Assembly (NCBI GenBank): GCA_941918925.1 | Contig: OW799237.1 | Location: 108,966,515 to 109,030,514, forward strand | DNA length: 64,000 nucleotides | DNA from: Phyto melanocephala | Taxonomy: Eukaryota > Arthropoda > Insecta > Diptera > Rhinophoridae | Direction of reading: 5' to 3' | Shown here: positions 46,345 to 57,800 of the stretch, one piece after another | Layout of the letters: every line of letters begins with the position of its first letter | How positions within the stretch are numbered: the stretch's first letter is position 1 | Translations under genes and position numbers: made by a program | The notes under the pieces: model-generated | The model's database searches: none | What the model saw: the letters and a program-made list of their open reading frames with translations, nothing else | What the model was told of the DNA's origin: nothing

Positions 46345-46375
46345 GATCCTGCCACATCATCGTGACGATAGCTGA

Positions 46376-46390
46376 GGCAGAGGGGGAGGT
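46376..46390 (+). promoter_or_regulatory. Polypurine tract
   Basis: GGCAGAGGGGGAGGT ends directly at the 3' LTR; the purine run primes plus-strand synthesis in LTR elements. Confidence 0.85.
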
Positions 46391-46989
46391 TGTAACGTGA
46401 ATGATCCTTATATAAATATTAAATGAAGTTTTTATGTTTATTATATTTACAATATTATTGCTTTTATGTTTTATAAATTTTTATTGTTTATATTTTGTTT
46501 AATTGTGTCATGATTATTTTTGCTTTTACTGTATTTTATTTTAACAAGTATCATTGAGTGTAATTCTTAAATTTATATCATTTACTTTAAAAACAATTCC
46601 ACTCATTTGCTCTTTAATACATATGTTAAAAATCATTTTGTAACTGCTTGTTTCTCAATTATAACATTCACTCAATTCTGTACTTTATGTTGTCATTTCA
46701 TAAAATTTAAATATAAGAATAGATCAAACTAAAATTACATTCATTCCATACTGAGATCTTGATCAATAAACACGCCTAAAAAATTGATACCTTATTTTTT
46801 ATTAATATATATATAAAATAATTTATTATATGAGGGCGAATATAACAGCAGTTAGTTCAAGCCCCATATTAATAAATTAATTTACATATTAAAATAATTG
46901 AGGTCAACTTGGACTATTCTGTCTGGTTTGGATCCCTTTATTTTAATGTACGTCGTCATCCATACTTAAACCGAGTCTCATCTCCTACA
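46391..46989 (+). repeat. 3' LTR of the Gypsy element
   Basis: 599 bp, apparently identical to the 5' LTR. Read antisense, it contains AATAAA (TTTATT at 46937-46942), about 105 nt past the stop codon of the neighbouring receptor gene on the minus strand. Confidence 0.95.
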
Positions 46990-47043
46990 AAACTAGGTTT
47001 AAAAATTCTTTAAAGTAAATTCTCAACATTGACATTGTGTCGT

Positions 47044-48200
47044 TTAACTATTTATACGTTTTAATAAGGCAAAATAACTATAAGAAGAATTAACAATCTG
47101 AAAATAAAAAAAATACAAGAAATAGATATACATATTTTTATAAAAGTATATACACAAATAGTTTTATAATATTGCAAAACCAATTCATTGCTGGGGATTG
47201 ATTTTTTTTTTTACAAAATAGCACAGATTTTTATTCTAACGATGAAATAAAACTTTATTAATATGTTCATATAAGTAATATAAGAAATAAAACTAGGTTT
47301 TAACAAGAAGAATTTAAACAACATAAAAAAACAAGTTAAACTAAATACAAATATGAATATTTATTAAAACATATATCAGGGTATATTTATTTATCAGGTG
47401 CCGAACTACGGCATTCGATCACGATCGAAATTTTACTCGAACGATCGATTACGATTCGAATGCCGTAATTCGGCCTCAGATAATTGAAATTTGAAGAAAA
47501 CATTTTAGTTTAAAAAAATATACTTATTAAATAAAGGATGGGTTAATTTTAAGGGCCGATGTTGATTTTAAATAAAACATAAATTATTTAGGAAATTGTT
47601 GTCATTTTTTTATTATGATAATATTGATATGGTTCAATTATGTATGTATGGAATAAAATGGTCGCCGCGATCACTGCAGCACAATTCTATTCGATGGTCC
47701 AAATTTTCAATGACAATGTTGATGTTCAATTGTTGGGCACGATGATAAGTGGAGGTTGACTGATTTTTTGCCACACTATTGCGAAAAACAGCAATGTTTC
47801 CCATTCAACGAACTAATATGGCATTCATAGATGTTTTCACATTTCAAATAGACCTGTTTTGCTGAAATTTAAATATTTTTCAGAATTCTCCCGATTGTGG
47901 ATGAATTTTAACGATTATGTACCAAAAAAAACCACGAAGAGCACGAAATTCATTTTTCATAACAAGCCTGAATAACTTTAACGAGTTGCTCGATTGTGTA
48001 TCTTTCCATGGTTCAAATTAAGTTAGTTTGAAATTGAGAAATGTCAAATGAAATACAGAAAAAACTTGACGTTTACGTGTGCACATTCAACATCGACCTT
48101 TAAAATTTAACCACCTTTTATATGGAGTTTTACAGCTGAAGTTCAACTAAAGTATAAAACAAATCAAAATACTATAAATACTAATAATAATAGTAATAAT

Positions 48201-48285
<85 letters not shown>

Positions 48286-49791
48286 TTAATATTAATAATA
48301 AGTAAAGGCACTATTTTCAGTCGTGCCTAATTTTATATACCCTTCACAATCGTGAAGCAGAAAGGCACTGTGGCAGTTGTATTTAGGTGATTATATTACA
48401 GTCCAGGGATTGACTAGTTAAATACACCTAATTATGTAAATATTAAAAATTAAAGACGCCGTTGTAAATAACAAAGCAAAATGTGATATAATATTTAATT
48501 TTAAATCTACTCTTCGTTGTGATAATTATACCTATGTACAATATGGTAAAGGGTATTATCAGATTCGGCACGTCCGAATGTAGCGCTTGTAATTGTTTAA
48601 CTTACCGAAGTAAAAGCTGCCAAATTGAATGTGTAAGTAGGATTGATTGATCTTATAACTATGGGTAAATCAAAACGTGTCATCATTAATAAAGTTAGTT
48701 TGCGATTTAGTTTATTCCATTCTACCCACTTCGAACAATACAGGAAATAAGAAATTTCTTGACTTTTAAAAGTGACCTCACTTGAGAAATAACACAGTAT
48801 ATAGATTTGCGATAACATGCAAAGTTGATAAATTAGAAACTTTATGAAATTTGCATAATCACCAGGATCGGAGAGCTAAAATACCAGCACACACACATTT
48901 AATTTAAAATCACTATATATGTATGTTTTTTTAACTTACAAAAGACATGGCATAGAAATTTGCCACCAAGACTAAAACCGAACAGGCAATTTGTATGGAA
49001 ATGGGAAAACTAACTAGATTTTCCACAATTGTACATATTTTTACAATTGACTCATAAAATTTAATGCAATTTTTTAATTTTAAGGTGATTTTGTTATCAT
49101 CGTTGTTAATATCGTCTGAGCCTAAGTGTTCCAAACGATCACAAAATATATCCAATTGACCTTTGATGTGTATAAGAAATGATGCCGATATCGAATCGAA
49201 GGCTATATTCATACAACAGCATAAAGACACTGCCACATATTGGTATAGATACATCATCAGATAACGCCACTTTTTATTCATATTTATGGGATTATAAATG
49301 GACAACGGAAGCTCCGTATTATCCACAAAATATTGTGTAACCAATACCACTTGCAAAGCACATAATGAAATACCACAATAAAAGTTTCTTACAGTCCGAC
49401 TTAGTTTTTGTGATTCTTTAAACAATTTTACTTCTCGCATATTCATAGGACAAAACATTGGTTCATGTGTAGTTTTTACCAGTTCGTAATACAAATCATT
49501 TTTTATTTTAATTGTCGCAAATTTTGATAGCACTGCCAGAGATGTTGCAAAAATAAAAAACACTTTAATTACTGCATTTAAATCGGTAATATTCGTTATG
49601 AATTGTATAAAACAACATGCATCGAATGATAGAACCCAAAACAATAATATATAATAGAAATAAATAGTGTGGAGAGTACGAAATCGTGGCGTCACTGTGT
49701 TAGGTAATTTCCAAACAGCTAATAAACGAAAAATCCATGATTGATATTTGTAAAATGTTTTCAAAGCCTTATGGTGCTCACGAGTATTCAT
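47044..49791 (-). CDS. Or46a: Odorant receptor, Or46a-like, copy 1 (three exons)
   Basis: Exons 49791-48940, 48875-48606 and 47097-47044 (all phase 0) give 391 residues, normal for an insect odorant receptor. These are seven-helix membrane proteins with inverted topology that form ligand-gated channels with Orco in antennal or palp neurons. Matches to Drosophila Or46a from memory run along the protein: an LLFWVLSFD segment near 55, KVFFIFATS near 80, VRNFYCGISLCAL near 135, LPLSIYNP, AFDSISASFLI, KGQLDIFCDRLEHLG and the CSVLVLVANFYAMS segment before the first splice. Exon 2 carries QIYILCYFSSE; exon 3 ends SYSYFALLKRIN, the usual receptor C-terminus. Intron 2 is 1508 bp and full of repeats. 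A Gypsy element lies 54 bp beyond the stop. Confidence 0.85.
47399..47478. mobile_element. Short hairpin MITE in intron 2 of Or46a-like copy 1
   Basis: GTGCCGAACTACGGCATTCG at the left and CGAATGCCGTAATTCGGC at the right are inverted arms. The centre (GATCACGATCGAAATTTTACTC with GAACGATCGATTACGATT, given in parts) extends the stem. About 80 bp in all. Confidence 0.7.
47534..48118 (-). pseudogene. Deleted mariner-type transposon in intron 2
   Basis: The ends AAGGATGGGTTAATTTTAAG (left) and TTTAAAATTTAACCACCTT (right) are inverted repeats at TA. On the minus strand a transposase start is readable (MERYTIEQLVKVIQACYE near 48010), then it breaks down. At 585 bp most of the catalytic region is missing. 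Confidence 0.75.
48180..48302. repeat. (AAT)n microsatellite, ~120 bp
   Basis: An almost uninterrupted AAT/TAA trinucleotide run with a few ATT variants, in intron 2 of Or46a-like copy 1. Likely length-polymorphic. Confidence 0.95.
48300..48595. mobile_element. MITE-like dispersed repeat abutting an Or46a-like splice donor
   Basis: The left end AAGTAAAGGCACTATTTTCA with TATACCCTTCACAATCGTG and the right end GGTAAAGGGTATTATCAGAT with TTCGGCACGTCCGAATGTAG and CGCTTG are inverted relatives of each other and of the 7833 and 2398 termini. One GACTAGTTAAATACA unit of the minisatellite lies inside. The element stops about 10 bp from the exon 2 donor at 48605. Confidence 0.65.
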
Positions 49792-52077
49792 GATGAATTT
49801 TGTTTGATATTAAAATTAATTTTAAAAGAAATTAAATAAGTAAAAGGTTTATAAAGCAAAAATGTGTCGAAATTTCCCAAATAACTAAATATTGTATTAG
49901 CAGAGTCATAACCAATTTGTTTGCGGTCTTTGCTATCAAAACACCATTAATATTTTATTAAACATTATCCTTTCAGAGTTTCTAGTTCACCGTCAGAAGT
50001 AGCAAACACTTCCAAGAATTATCAAGAAATTAACAGTGTGTTACAATATTTGAAAAAATTATGGCAAATATTTAAGCAAGATGTTTTTTTTTAATTGAAA
50101 ATTGTGATACCAACATAAATATAATAATAATACAAAAAACTTATAATGAAAATAAGAAAAGAAAACTTATTAACTGTTTCAAAAAAAGATGACCAAATTT
50201 GATCAAATTCCCTAGAATGTATGCTATAGAATCTCTAAATTAATTTATATATTGTTAAAGAATTGTTCACATAAAATCCGGGCATATTCTAATCATATGT
50301 TTTATTCAGTTTTCTTATATAATTTTTAATCTGTTCAAAAATATTTGCATGGTCGCTGAGCAAATATAATTGTAAATGCATATAATAACTGCTTTAAAGT
50401 GTAAAATTGCAGCTTTTGTTTGAATTACTTATGCGAATTACCCTGTTCTCATTAAACATTCCTTATTGGATTTGACAGTTATTCTTATTTGATGATTTGA
50501 TGTATACAGAAAACGCACACATATAAACAAATATTTTATTCGATCTTCTGTCTTGGGCGTAACTAGACCATTCCGGGTGTGGCATTGAATTTTTTTTCTA
50601 GAATTTCAAAAAATTAACTATTTATATTAAATATACATATAAAATTAATTCAGTTTAAGACTTTGAAAAGAACAACATTTTTAAGCTCTTACTACCCGCA
50701 GAAAAAATTTGTAGCTACGCCAGCGTCTTTTGTAGAGGCAACATACCGTCGGGGCATGATTTCCTCCCTTCCATTATTGTGTATGTGGCCAATGACCTTT
50801 TATATATCACAATTTGCTTTATAAATTGTACATTTTTTGCATACCATATTATATGGTAACTCCATACTATGAGAGTGTTAAAGGGTATATATACACATAT
50901 ATATAAGTTTGTCATTCTGTTTCTATTTCCTACAGTATTCATTTGCGACCCCATAAATTTTTATATTCTAAATCCTTATAGAAAGAAAAGTCGTTTAAGA
51001 TAGGTCCATCTGTGATCCGTGTAAGCCCTCGTATGAGGTATTAATTTATCAAAAAAAAATGCTTTCGAAAATTTTTGGCATTAAAATTTTTGCAATTTTT
51101 AGCCATTAGCGGCTGAGATATAAGCGTGTTGTTTTTCGTAGTTGGTATGCTTATTCACGTGTAATTCTAAGTTTTTTGTTTGTTTACTGTATGTTGCACA
51201 AACATGATCAAACACAACAAGAAGAAGGTATGTACAACATGCTATGAATAAACAACTGCAAAGATTAAGTAAGTGTAAATATGTTTGTGCTTTTGAGTTC
51301 AGTTCAGCAGACCGTCAGCTGTTTTAAATGATAAACAAATCCATTAGCCATTGATTTGTTCGCACAAGAACAACATATTAACAAGACAATTTTAAAAATT
51401 TTTAATTTTATTTGATATGAAGAAAACGTGTAAAGAATACTTTGAAATGCCTTTTGATGTCACACATCATTGTGAAAATAATTTTTCTGACTGTTGGAAC
51501 AAAAACAAAACATCGAAAATATTGGTATATACGAGTCAGTTTAATGTGCGCATAAAAAATTTTTAGATGTCCGAACAAATTGATGGCTAATAGAAACACT
51601 ATGGTATATAAGTATGTATATATGTATGTTTACCAAAATTAACCTCAAACATTTATTTTAAATTGCACATAAATAAGTCATGCATATTATCGAACGTGTA
51701 GCTAGATTCGACCAATAAATGGAGATAATGTTTACAGTATAAATGAATCAAAAAATTGGAAAAGACGATGAAAACATTTTTTTTTAATTTATTGTATTGT
51801 GTATAAATTTGTATTTTAAATAATTATTATGCAACCGGATTTTATGTGAACATTGCTTTACCATTTTTAAATTGTTCCCTCTTAAAATTATACTAATAAG
51901 ACCAATTACTAAATGTAACTGAAAAATAAAAAAATCATTTGCTAGTTAAACCATTTTATTAATAAGCTATTATGTACTTTTGCTAACATTTTCTATAATA
52001 ATGCAAAACTTTATTTTACAATTAATATTTCATAATATTTTTTTGTGTGATACATTTAATATTATGTCTTGACTGGT
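49792..52077. other. Spacer between the two Or46a-like genes
   Basis: Contains the promoter of copy 1, and non-coding DNA with a minus-strand fragment of the 7.8-kb repeat family at 50870-50985 (GGGTATATATAC, AAGTTTGTCATTCTGTTTC, GACCCCATAAA). No receptor exon or receptor pseudogene is seen here. Confidence 0.6.
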
Positions 52078-53382
52078 TTAAGCATTTATACGTTTCAAAA
52101 GAGCAAAATAACTATACGATGAATTAACTATCTGTAAAATAATGCGAAAATTAAACGATTTCCGTGTTCAAAATCAAAATGCATATTCAAATTACAACTT
52201 ACCGAAGTAAATGCAGCCAAATTAAACGAATAGCAACGATTTATAGTTTTAATACGTATTGGTGAGTCAAAATTTATGCTCATTAGCAAGATCAACTTTC
52301 TATTTTCCTTATTCCAATTAAACCAATTCGACATATATACATCGAAAGATAACTCCGAACTTTTTAATGAAACCTCATTCGAGAAGTAGCATAATATAAA
52401 TATCTGTGTTAGCATACAAGTTTGATAAAGAGCGAATTTTATTAAATTTGCCAGTTCTTCGGTATCTGAAAGCTTCAAAAGGTAATACAAATGTATAAAT
52501 TACTTTAAATTTTAATTTTGAATGTATGTATGTACTTACCAATGACATGGCATAAAAATTTGCTATTAAAACAAATACAGAACAGGCAATTTGCAACGAA
52601 ATCGGTATACTGACCAAATGTTCAATATCGTGCGATAGCATCACAATGCGATCATAGTAACGTATGCAATCTTTTAATTGTTCTAAAATTAAATTCTGTG
52701 ACGTGTTTAAGTTTTTACCAATGTTTGTTAAACGATGGCCCAACATATCCAGTTGACCTTTTAGGTATATAAACATAGAGGTTGACAATGAGTCAAAGGC
52801 CACATTAACTAAGCACAACACGGACAACGATAAACATTCATAGATATAGACCAAGTTATATTTCCAAATATTATCCAATTTAAAAGGTATATAGATATTA
52901 ACGGGTAAAATTTTGGTGGCACTTAAATACTGCGTCATAAACAGGGTGCTTAAAGATGTAAGTGAAAGACATGCATAAAAGTTGCGCACTCTAGTGCTTA
53001 GTTCAATACATTTTAGAAAAATTTTTCTCTCATAATGATTTCTGGGTAAAAACACCGGATTGAACATTTGCTTAAACAGGCTTTCATATGCTTTATTTTT
53101 TATTTTGATCTCAAGATATTTTCCCAATACCGCTACGGCAGTGGATAATATAAAAAATACTTTAATGACTTCATCCAAATTGTTGATATTGGTTATAACT
53201 TGCACAATCATTAGGCAGTCGAAAAGCAGCATCCAAAATATAAAAAAATACCAGAAATATATTTTATACGCCGTTTTCAAGCGCTGCGAAGTCTCGGGTG
53301 ATAACTGCCAAAGAGCAAATAACTTTAACAATGTGTATTGTTTCATATAAAGTTGCATGACCATTTTCCGGTATTCAATCAT
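52078..53382 (-). CDS. Or46a: Odorant receptor, Or46a-like, copy 2 (three exons)
   Basis: Exons 53382-52540, 52472-52203 and 52131-52078, phase 0, giving 388 residues. Exons 2 and 3 are exactly as long as in copy 1 (270 and 54 nt), and the splice sites fall at the same places, so the two genes are tandem duplicates. Landmarks match copy 1: KVFFILSTAVAVLGK, VRNFYACLSLTSL, LPVNIYIPF, KGQLDMLGHRLTNIGK, CSVFVLIANFYAMSL, QIFILCYFSNE and the SYSYFALLKRIN end. Sequence divergence is high throughout the first 280 residues, so the duplication is not recent. Introns are short (67 and 71 bp). The start may also be the downstream Met at 53364. Confidence 0.87.
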
Positions 53383-53685
53383 GATTTTTTAGTTTTTTTT
53401 TTTTGATAAATATAAAATAAGGATTTAGTTTAAAATTATCTTTTTATATACCACTTTTATTGATGGTACTAAAAGTCAATGAATTTGTATACTAATTTGA
53501 AAATAATTATATCAAGTAAGTAGTTAATTAGGTTATAATTAATGATGATAAAATATTATCCTGCCATTACCCTACATAACCTTAAATAAAATTTTTATTG
53601 AATATTCTATTATACTTTTAAAAAAAAATTGTTTTTTGAACAATTCTAATATTTTAATTGTTAGTTGTTAAAAAATTGTAAAAAC
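53383..53685. other. Upstream of Or46a-like copy 2
   Basis: Presumed promoter of copy 2. AT-rich; no other feature seen. Confidence 0.5.
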
Positions 53686-53729
53686 TTTCCCTGAAGAAGC
53701 TACCCAATGTGGTAGCGAAATATCGGAAA
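53686..53729 (+). ncRNA. Hammerhead-ribozyme-like motif (candidate, minimal stem III)
   Basis: In order: TTTCC (53686-53690), CTGAAGA core (53691-53697), one extra A, GCTACC-CAATGT-GGTAGC stem-loop II (53699-53716), GAAA (53717-53720), TAT, C (53724, the cleavage position) and GGAAA, which pairs with the first TTTCC to make stem I. This is the type I hammerhead layout with a one-pair stem III, as described for Penelope-like elements. The extra A before stem II departs from the consensus. Activity is inference. Confidence 0.35.
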
Positions 53730-53744
53730 ATAAAATTATAACTA

Positions 53745-54940
53745 CAGTCAAAGCCCGGTATAGTGAATACTCGATTTAACGAAAACGCGATATAACGAAC
53801 GACCAAATTTTTTACATTAACTACCTTATATTACGAACATATCAAAAAACTTATACCCGATATAACGAACTCAGGACAAAAACTCAAACAAATAAAAAAT
53901 TAGTCTACTAATTTGTACACAATAGAAAAGAGAACCTATCACGTTAAAAAATACCGCTTGTTTTTCAATTAATACTCATTTGATATTTGCGTATGCGCTG
54001 ATGTCAAAAGCTTTTTAGTGCGTTTTTTTATCAGGTTATTAAGAATTTCAGCATAAAATAAGAATGGGAAACAGAATTTCTTTAAGTGACAAAATAAAAA
54101 TGTTTGATGACTGTAAAAAAGGTATAAGCCCTAGTGCAATTTGAAAGAAATATGGGATTCCAAAATCTTCAATATGCACATTAGAGAAAATGAAAGACAA
54201 AATTGTGTTAAATCTAGAAGCTACCAAATATATATCGGTCACTTAAGGGTGAGTACTCAAAGATGGAACAAAAGCTGTTCGATTGGTTTCTGAACCAAAG
54301 GAAGAAGTTTGTACTAGTAAATGGAATAGCACTGAAAGCAAAAGCCATTGAAATACAAAACAAATTTTGTAATGGAGGGTTCAACGCAAGTGATGGATGG
54401 TTAGCTAGATTCAAAAAAGATACAGCATTAGACTTCTTAAGGAATCAGGTGAAAAGTTATCATCAAGAGAGGATTAGTAGAACTATTTAAACAAAAACTG
54501 CAAAATGTTGTAAGAAAGAACCATTTAACCCATAGTATAATTTTCAATGGTGACGAAACGGGACTTTATTGGAAAATGCTTCCAAATAAAACATTAGTAC
54601 ATGCTAGGGAATCTACAGCTCCAGGAAGAATAATATCAAAAGAAGAGTTACTTTACAGCTCTGTGCAAATGCTTCATTCACAAAAAATATAAAACCTCTT
54701 CTTATTGAAAAGTCTCGCTCATTTCGAAACAAAGTCTTGCCTATAAATTATCTTCATGCTAAAAGTGCTTGGATAAATGCTGGAATCTTCAAGATTTGGT
54801 TTATTTTGAAATTATGTAATGGTTTAATAACATACATTTTTTAGGTGGAATCTATAAAATAAATCTTTTTGATATAACGAATTATTCCATATAACGAAAG
54901 GGCCAGACAATATATCATTCGTTAAACCGAGCTTTGACTG
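53745..54940 (+). pseudogene. Tigger/pogo-type DNA transposon, degenerate
   Basis: The inverted ends CAGTCAAAGCCCGGTATAGT and TTAAACCGAGCTTTGACTG are flanked by TA, with iterated GATATAACGAA words inside both ends. From 54064 the CENP-B-type DNA-binding part of a pogo transposase is visible (SLSDKIKMFDDCKKGISPS, KYGIPKSSICTL), then WFLNQRKKFVLVNG and FNASDGWLARFKKD, and after a frame change GDETGLYWKMLP, the first catalytic Asp region. A stop lies in the first helix-turn-helix, there are several frame changes, and the C-terminus is missing. Confidence 0.85.
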
Positions 54941-54997
54941 TATTTTTTATAAAAGTAAGTGATCTCAAGCTCAATACAAAAAACAACTGCTTGTTTA

Positions 54998-55080
54998 TAC
55001 TTTATATTTTATGGGGTCGGAAATGAAAATTGTGGAAATTACAAACAGAATGACAAAGCTATATATACCCTTGTGCACCA
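54998..55080 (+). repeat. Tail fragment of the 7.8-9.1 kb repeat family
   Basis: TTTATGGGGTCGGAAATGAA, AATTGTGGAAATTACAAACA and AGCTATATATACCC match the unit ends at 8560-8630 and 8970-9040. Confidence 0.75.
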
Positions 55081-55084
55081 CAGG

Positions 55085-55240
55085 TGAATGGAATGACAGA
55101 GGCACCATCTGTCGAAAATTGGTCGTACCAATTTAGAAACCTTTGTGTGCTCATGCACAACAACTTTGCTAAATATTATCACATGATCAAATGCATAGTT
55201 TACGATTCTATAAACGACCTACAGACAAACATTCATTTTT
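55085..55240 (-). repeat. Inverted copy of the 31470 repeat
   Basis: The reverse complement carries TAGAATCGTAAACTATGCAT, GATCATGTGATAATATTTAG and ACCAATTTTCGACAGATGG, as at 31500-31620. Confidence 0.7.
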
Positions 55241-55258
55241 GTATATTGTTGCTCACAG

Positions 55259-55304
55259 AAAGAAAGGCCCTAACTCAAATAATTGTAACTTTACAGGAGA
55301 AATA
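55259..55304 (+). repeat. Fragment of the AGAAAGGCCCTAACTC MITE family
   Basis: AGAAAGGCCCTAACTCAAAT with AATTGTAACTTTACAGGAG: its first 16 bp match 59415-59430 and its second half matches 1305-1340. Confidence 0.6.
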
Positions 55305-56719
55305 AATATAAATAGTAAAACAACTTTATTTTGTTTTTTTGTAGTTTATTTAGTATTCGTTGTAGTCCAATTATTAATATTATTTTAAAAAAATCATTCA
55401 ATCCTGCTTAATGTTTTTAACAATTAAATCATTATTATGGGAAACGTTGGTAAACTAATGTTTTGCAAAAGTATTTAATAACGAATTTGCTGCTTAATTA
55501 ATTATGTAAAATTACTTACCTCATTATGGAACATAAAAAATTTAACAACTGAAACAACTGACGACACATTTCTCAGACCATACGTTCATTTTATTACTTT
55601 AATATCTTTACATGTCTATTACAAAAAAATTGTGCAATCCTTTGGTTACGTTAACGTTTAAAATTTTATTTAATAGTTAATATAGAAGAAGATGGCTTAT
55701 TGAATAAAAGAACATTTAAAATGGTCTGGTTGTTTGTGCTTTTTTTTGAGTACATAAAATAATTTACAAATATTATTCATTATAACATTTTGTGATATAG
55801 AAGAAATAATATAAATTTTAACAAATCAAGGAATATTTGTGCATAAATTGTTTTTTAATGTTATCTTAAAAAAAAATAATAATAATTAATTAGAATATAT
55901 TTGCAAAATTTTAAAATTCAAAGTGGTCTTTCGGTTGCAGGTTTAATTTATTAAGAGTTTAAGGGAAATGTTGGCACTTATTTTAACCTCTTAACAACAA
56001 CTTAGACCTAAATATACGTTAAAAAACGTAATTTTTTTATATATTAAAAAAAATATGTTTATAATTTTAATAAAGGTTAAGGACTATTACAATAAGAATT
56101 TATAATGTCTATTTCCCTGTTTTTTCTTATAGTAGAAAAGTTTGTATGTGTATACACATATCTTTACATGTTTGAATAATTAAAGATAAATGTTAAAAGT
56201 TCAAATATAAATGTAAATTATAATGAACTTTTTCTTAAGTTGAGGGATTCAGAATGCGATATTGTCATATTGTCATAACTTTTAAAAAGAAAAGAAAAAT
56301 AATTTAAAAATTTTTTACGAACAACAATAATATCAAGGTGTATTGACTTCAGTGTCTCCGTTTGGTTATATTTATTAAATTTTTCGTAACTTTTGAAGGC
56401 ACCACTTAACATGTATAATTTTGCCATGTTTGTCCAAATTTTCATAACTTTTGGTACATGACACGAAATAAAGTAATCTGTGTGAAATAGTGATTCAATT
56501 CACAACACCCCTCGTAATGCACTATTAGCACTATGTTGGTGGTAATTTCCAATAAAACATTTTGTATAACAATACAGTTATATTTTATTGCACAATTTAC
56601 AAACTGTCGTTGGAGTCGTAGGTTGTATGTAACAAATGCACTTCTCCATATTGTAGTTAAATGGCAATTGTAATTACTTTTCCAGCTATGATGTATTTAT
56701 ACGACATTTTATAAACATA
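55305..56719. other. No gene seen
   Basis: AT-rich non-coding DNA. The short frames (for example 56218-56445) have no support. Confidence 0.5.
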
Positions 56720-57800
56720 GGTAAAATTGTTGTAAGTGTTGTACAAAAAATTAATGTAGAAATTAGCAACAAAATGTGTACAACTACTACGACAGCTTGT
56801 GTATTGAGCATACTATGTTTTTAAAGAGTTGTATTGAATTCATACAGGAATGGGAAACTAAATTTTGTTGCAGATTAAAAAAAAAAAATTATATTATTTT
56901 TTTTGCTTCAAAAAGTATTTAAATTATTTTTGTAACTCAAAAGTTTTGTTAATTTTTTTTAAATTTGCTTAAAATTTTTACTAAAAATTTTATTTAAATA
57001 CTTTTTGCAACTGCGCAGAATAAATGTTTGAACAATTTTCCCATTCGTGATTTATAATTTTTTTTTTTTTGTTTAATACTACAACCAAGGCATATTTATT
57101 CAGCAGGTGATCGCAGTTTGGAGAGAATTTTTTTGACAGCTGAAATTTAAAGTAAGTGAGGAACAAAATAATCAGCTGGCACAACAAGTCTACTTGATGA
57201 ATAAATATGCTTGACTACAACATACAACCGATACAACAAAAATTGTGTACACACGACAAAACAAAAGTTACACATTTCATTTAATATGTTTTGAAAGTGT
57301 TGTATTAAATTAATACAGGGATAGGAAATTAAACTGTGTTTGCTGAGTTAAAAAATAATTTATTTTTTGTATTTTTTTTCTCTCAAAATAAAAAATCTGT
57401 ATTATTTTTTTCAATAAAATGTTTAGTTGATTTTTTTTTTTAATTTTTTTGAAAATACTTTTTGTAACTCTGCCGGAAAAATATTTGATTATACTTTCGA
57501 TTTCTGATTTTTATTTGACTGGAATTTAATATTATTCGACGTTGAAACATACAACCGATATAACAAAAATTGAGTTCACAAGAAAATAAACCTAACCTGA
57601 GTTTTATTAGACGATGCAAAATACATTGGGTGGTTGTGAAATAAACAAGTATTTTTGAATGTAAATGTTTTATTGATATATTTTTTTTTTACTTTGCCAA
57701 ACAAATTTTATTAAAATTTGCTTGAAAATAATTTTTGTAACACTGCAGAAGTAAGTTTTGAAAATTTTTCCCATTTCTGATTTTGTATTTGTTTGCCATT
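56720..57800. repeat. Local cluster of three diverged ~450-bp repeats
   Basis: Shared words in order: AAAG(A/T)GTTGTATT(G/A)AATT(C/A)ATACAGG, a T-rich block, AAATACTTTTTG(C/T)AACT(C/G) and TTTCCCATT(C/T)(G/C)TGATTT at about 56820-57050 and 57290-57520, with a partial third copy at about 57660-57790. ACATACAACCGATA(C/T)AACAAAAATTG separates them (57220, 57548). Confidence 0.6.

Larger units (their letters stand above)
40483..46989 (+). mobile_element. Full-length Gypsy-type LTR retrotransposon
   Basis: 6507 bp with two 599-bp LTRs that appear identical by eye, flanked by a 4-bp AAAC duplication (40479-40482 and 46990-46993). LTRs begin TGTAACG and end CTACA. A primer-binding site follows the 5' LTR and a purine tract precedes the 3' LTR. 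Gene order gag, protease, reverse transcriptase, RNase H, integrase marks it as Ty3/Gypsy. No envelope frame is present. One frame break splits integrase. Identical LTRs mean a very recent insertion. Confidence 0.95.

Noticed and set aside
48180..48302. CRISPR-like or satellite array
   Set aside because: Plain AAT trinucleotide microsatellite; no spacers.
54263..54490. 75-codon frame with DNA-binding character as a host gene
   Set aside because: It is the Tc5/CENP-B-type part of a degenerate pogo transposase bounded by inverted ends and TA duplications.
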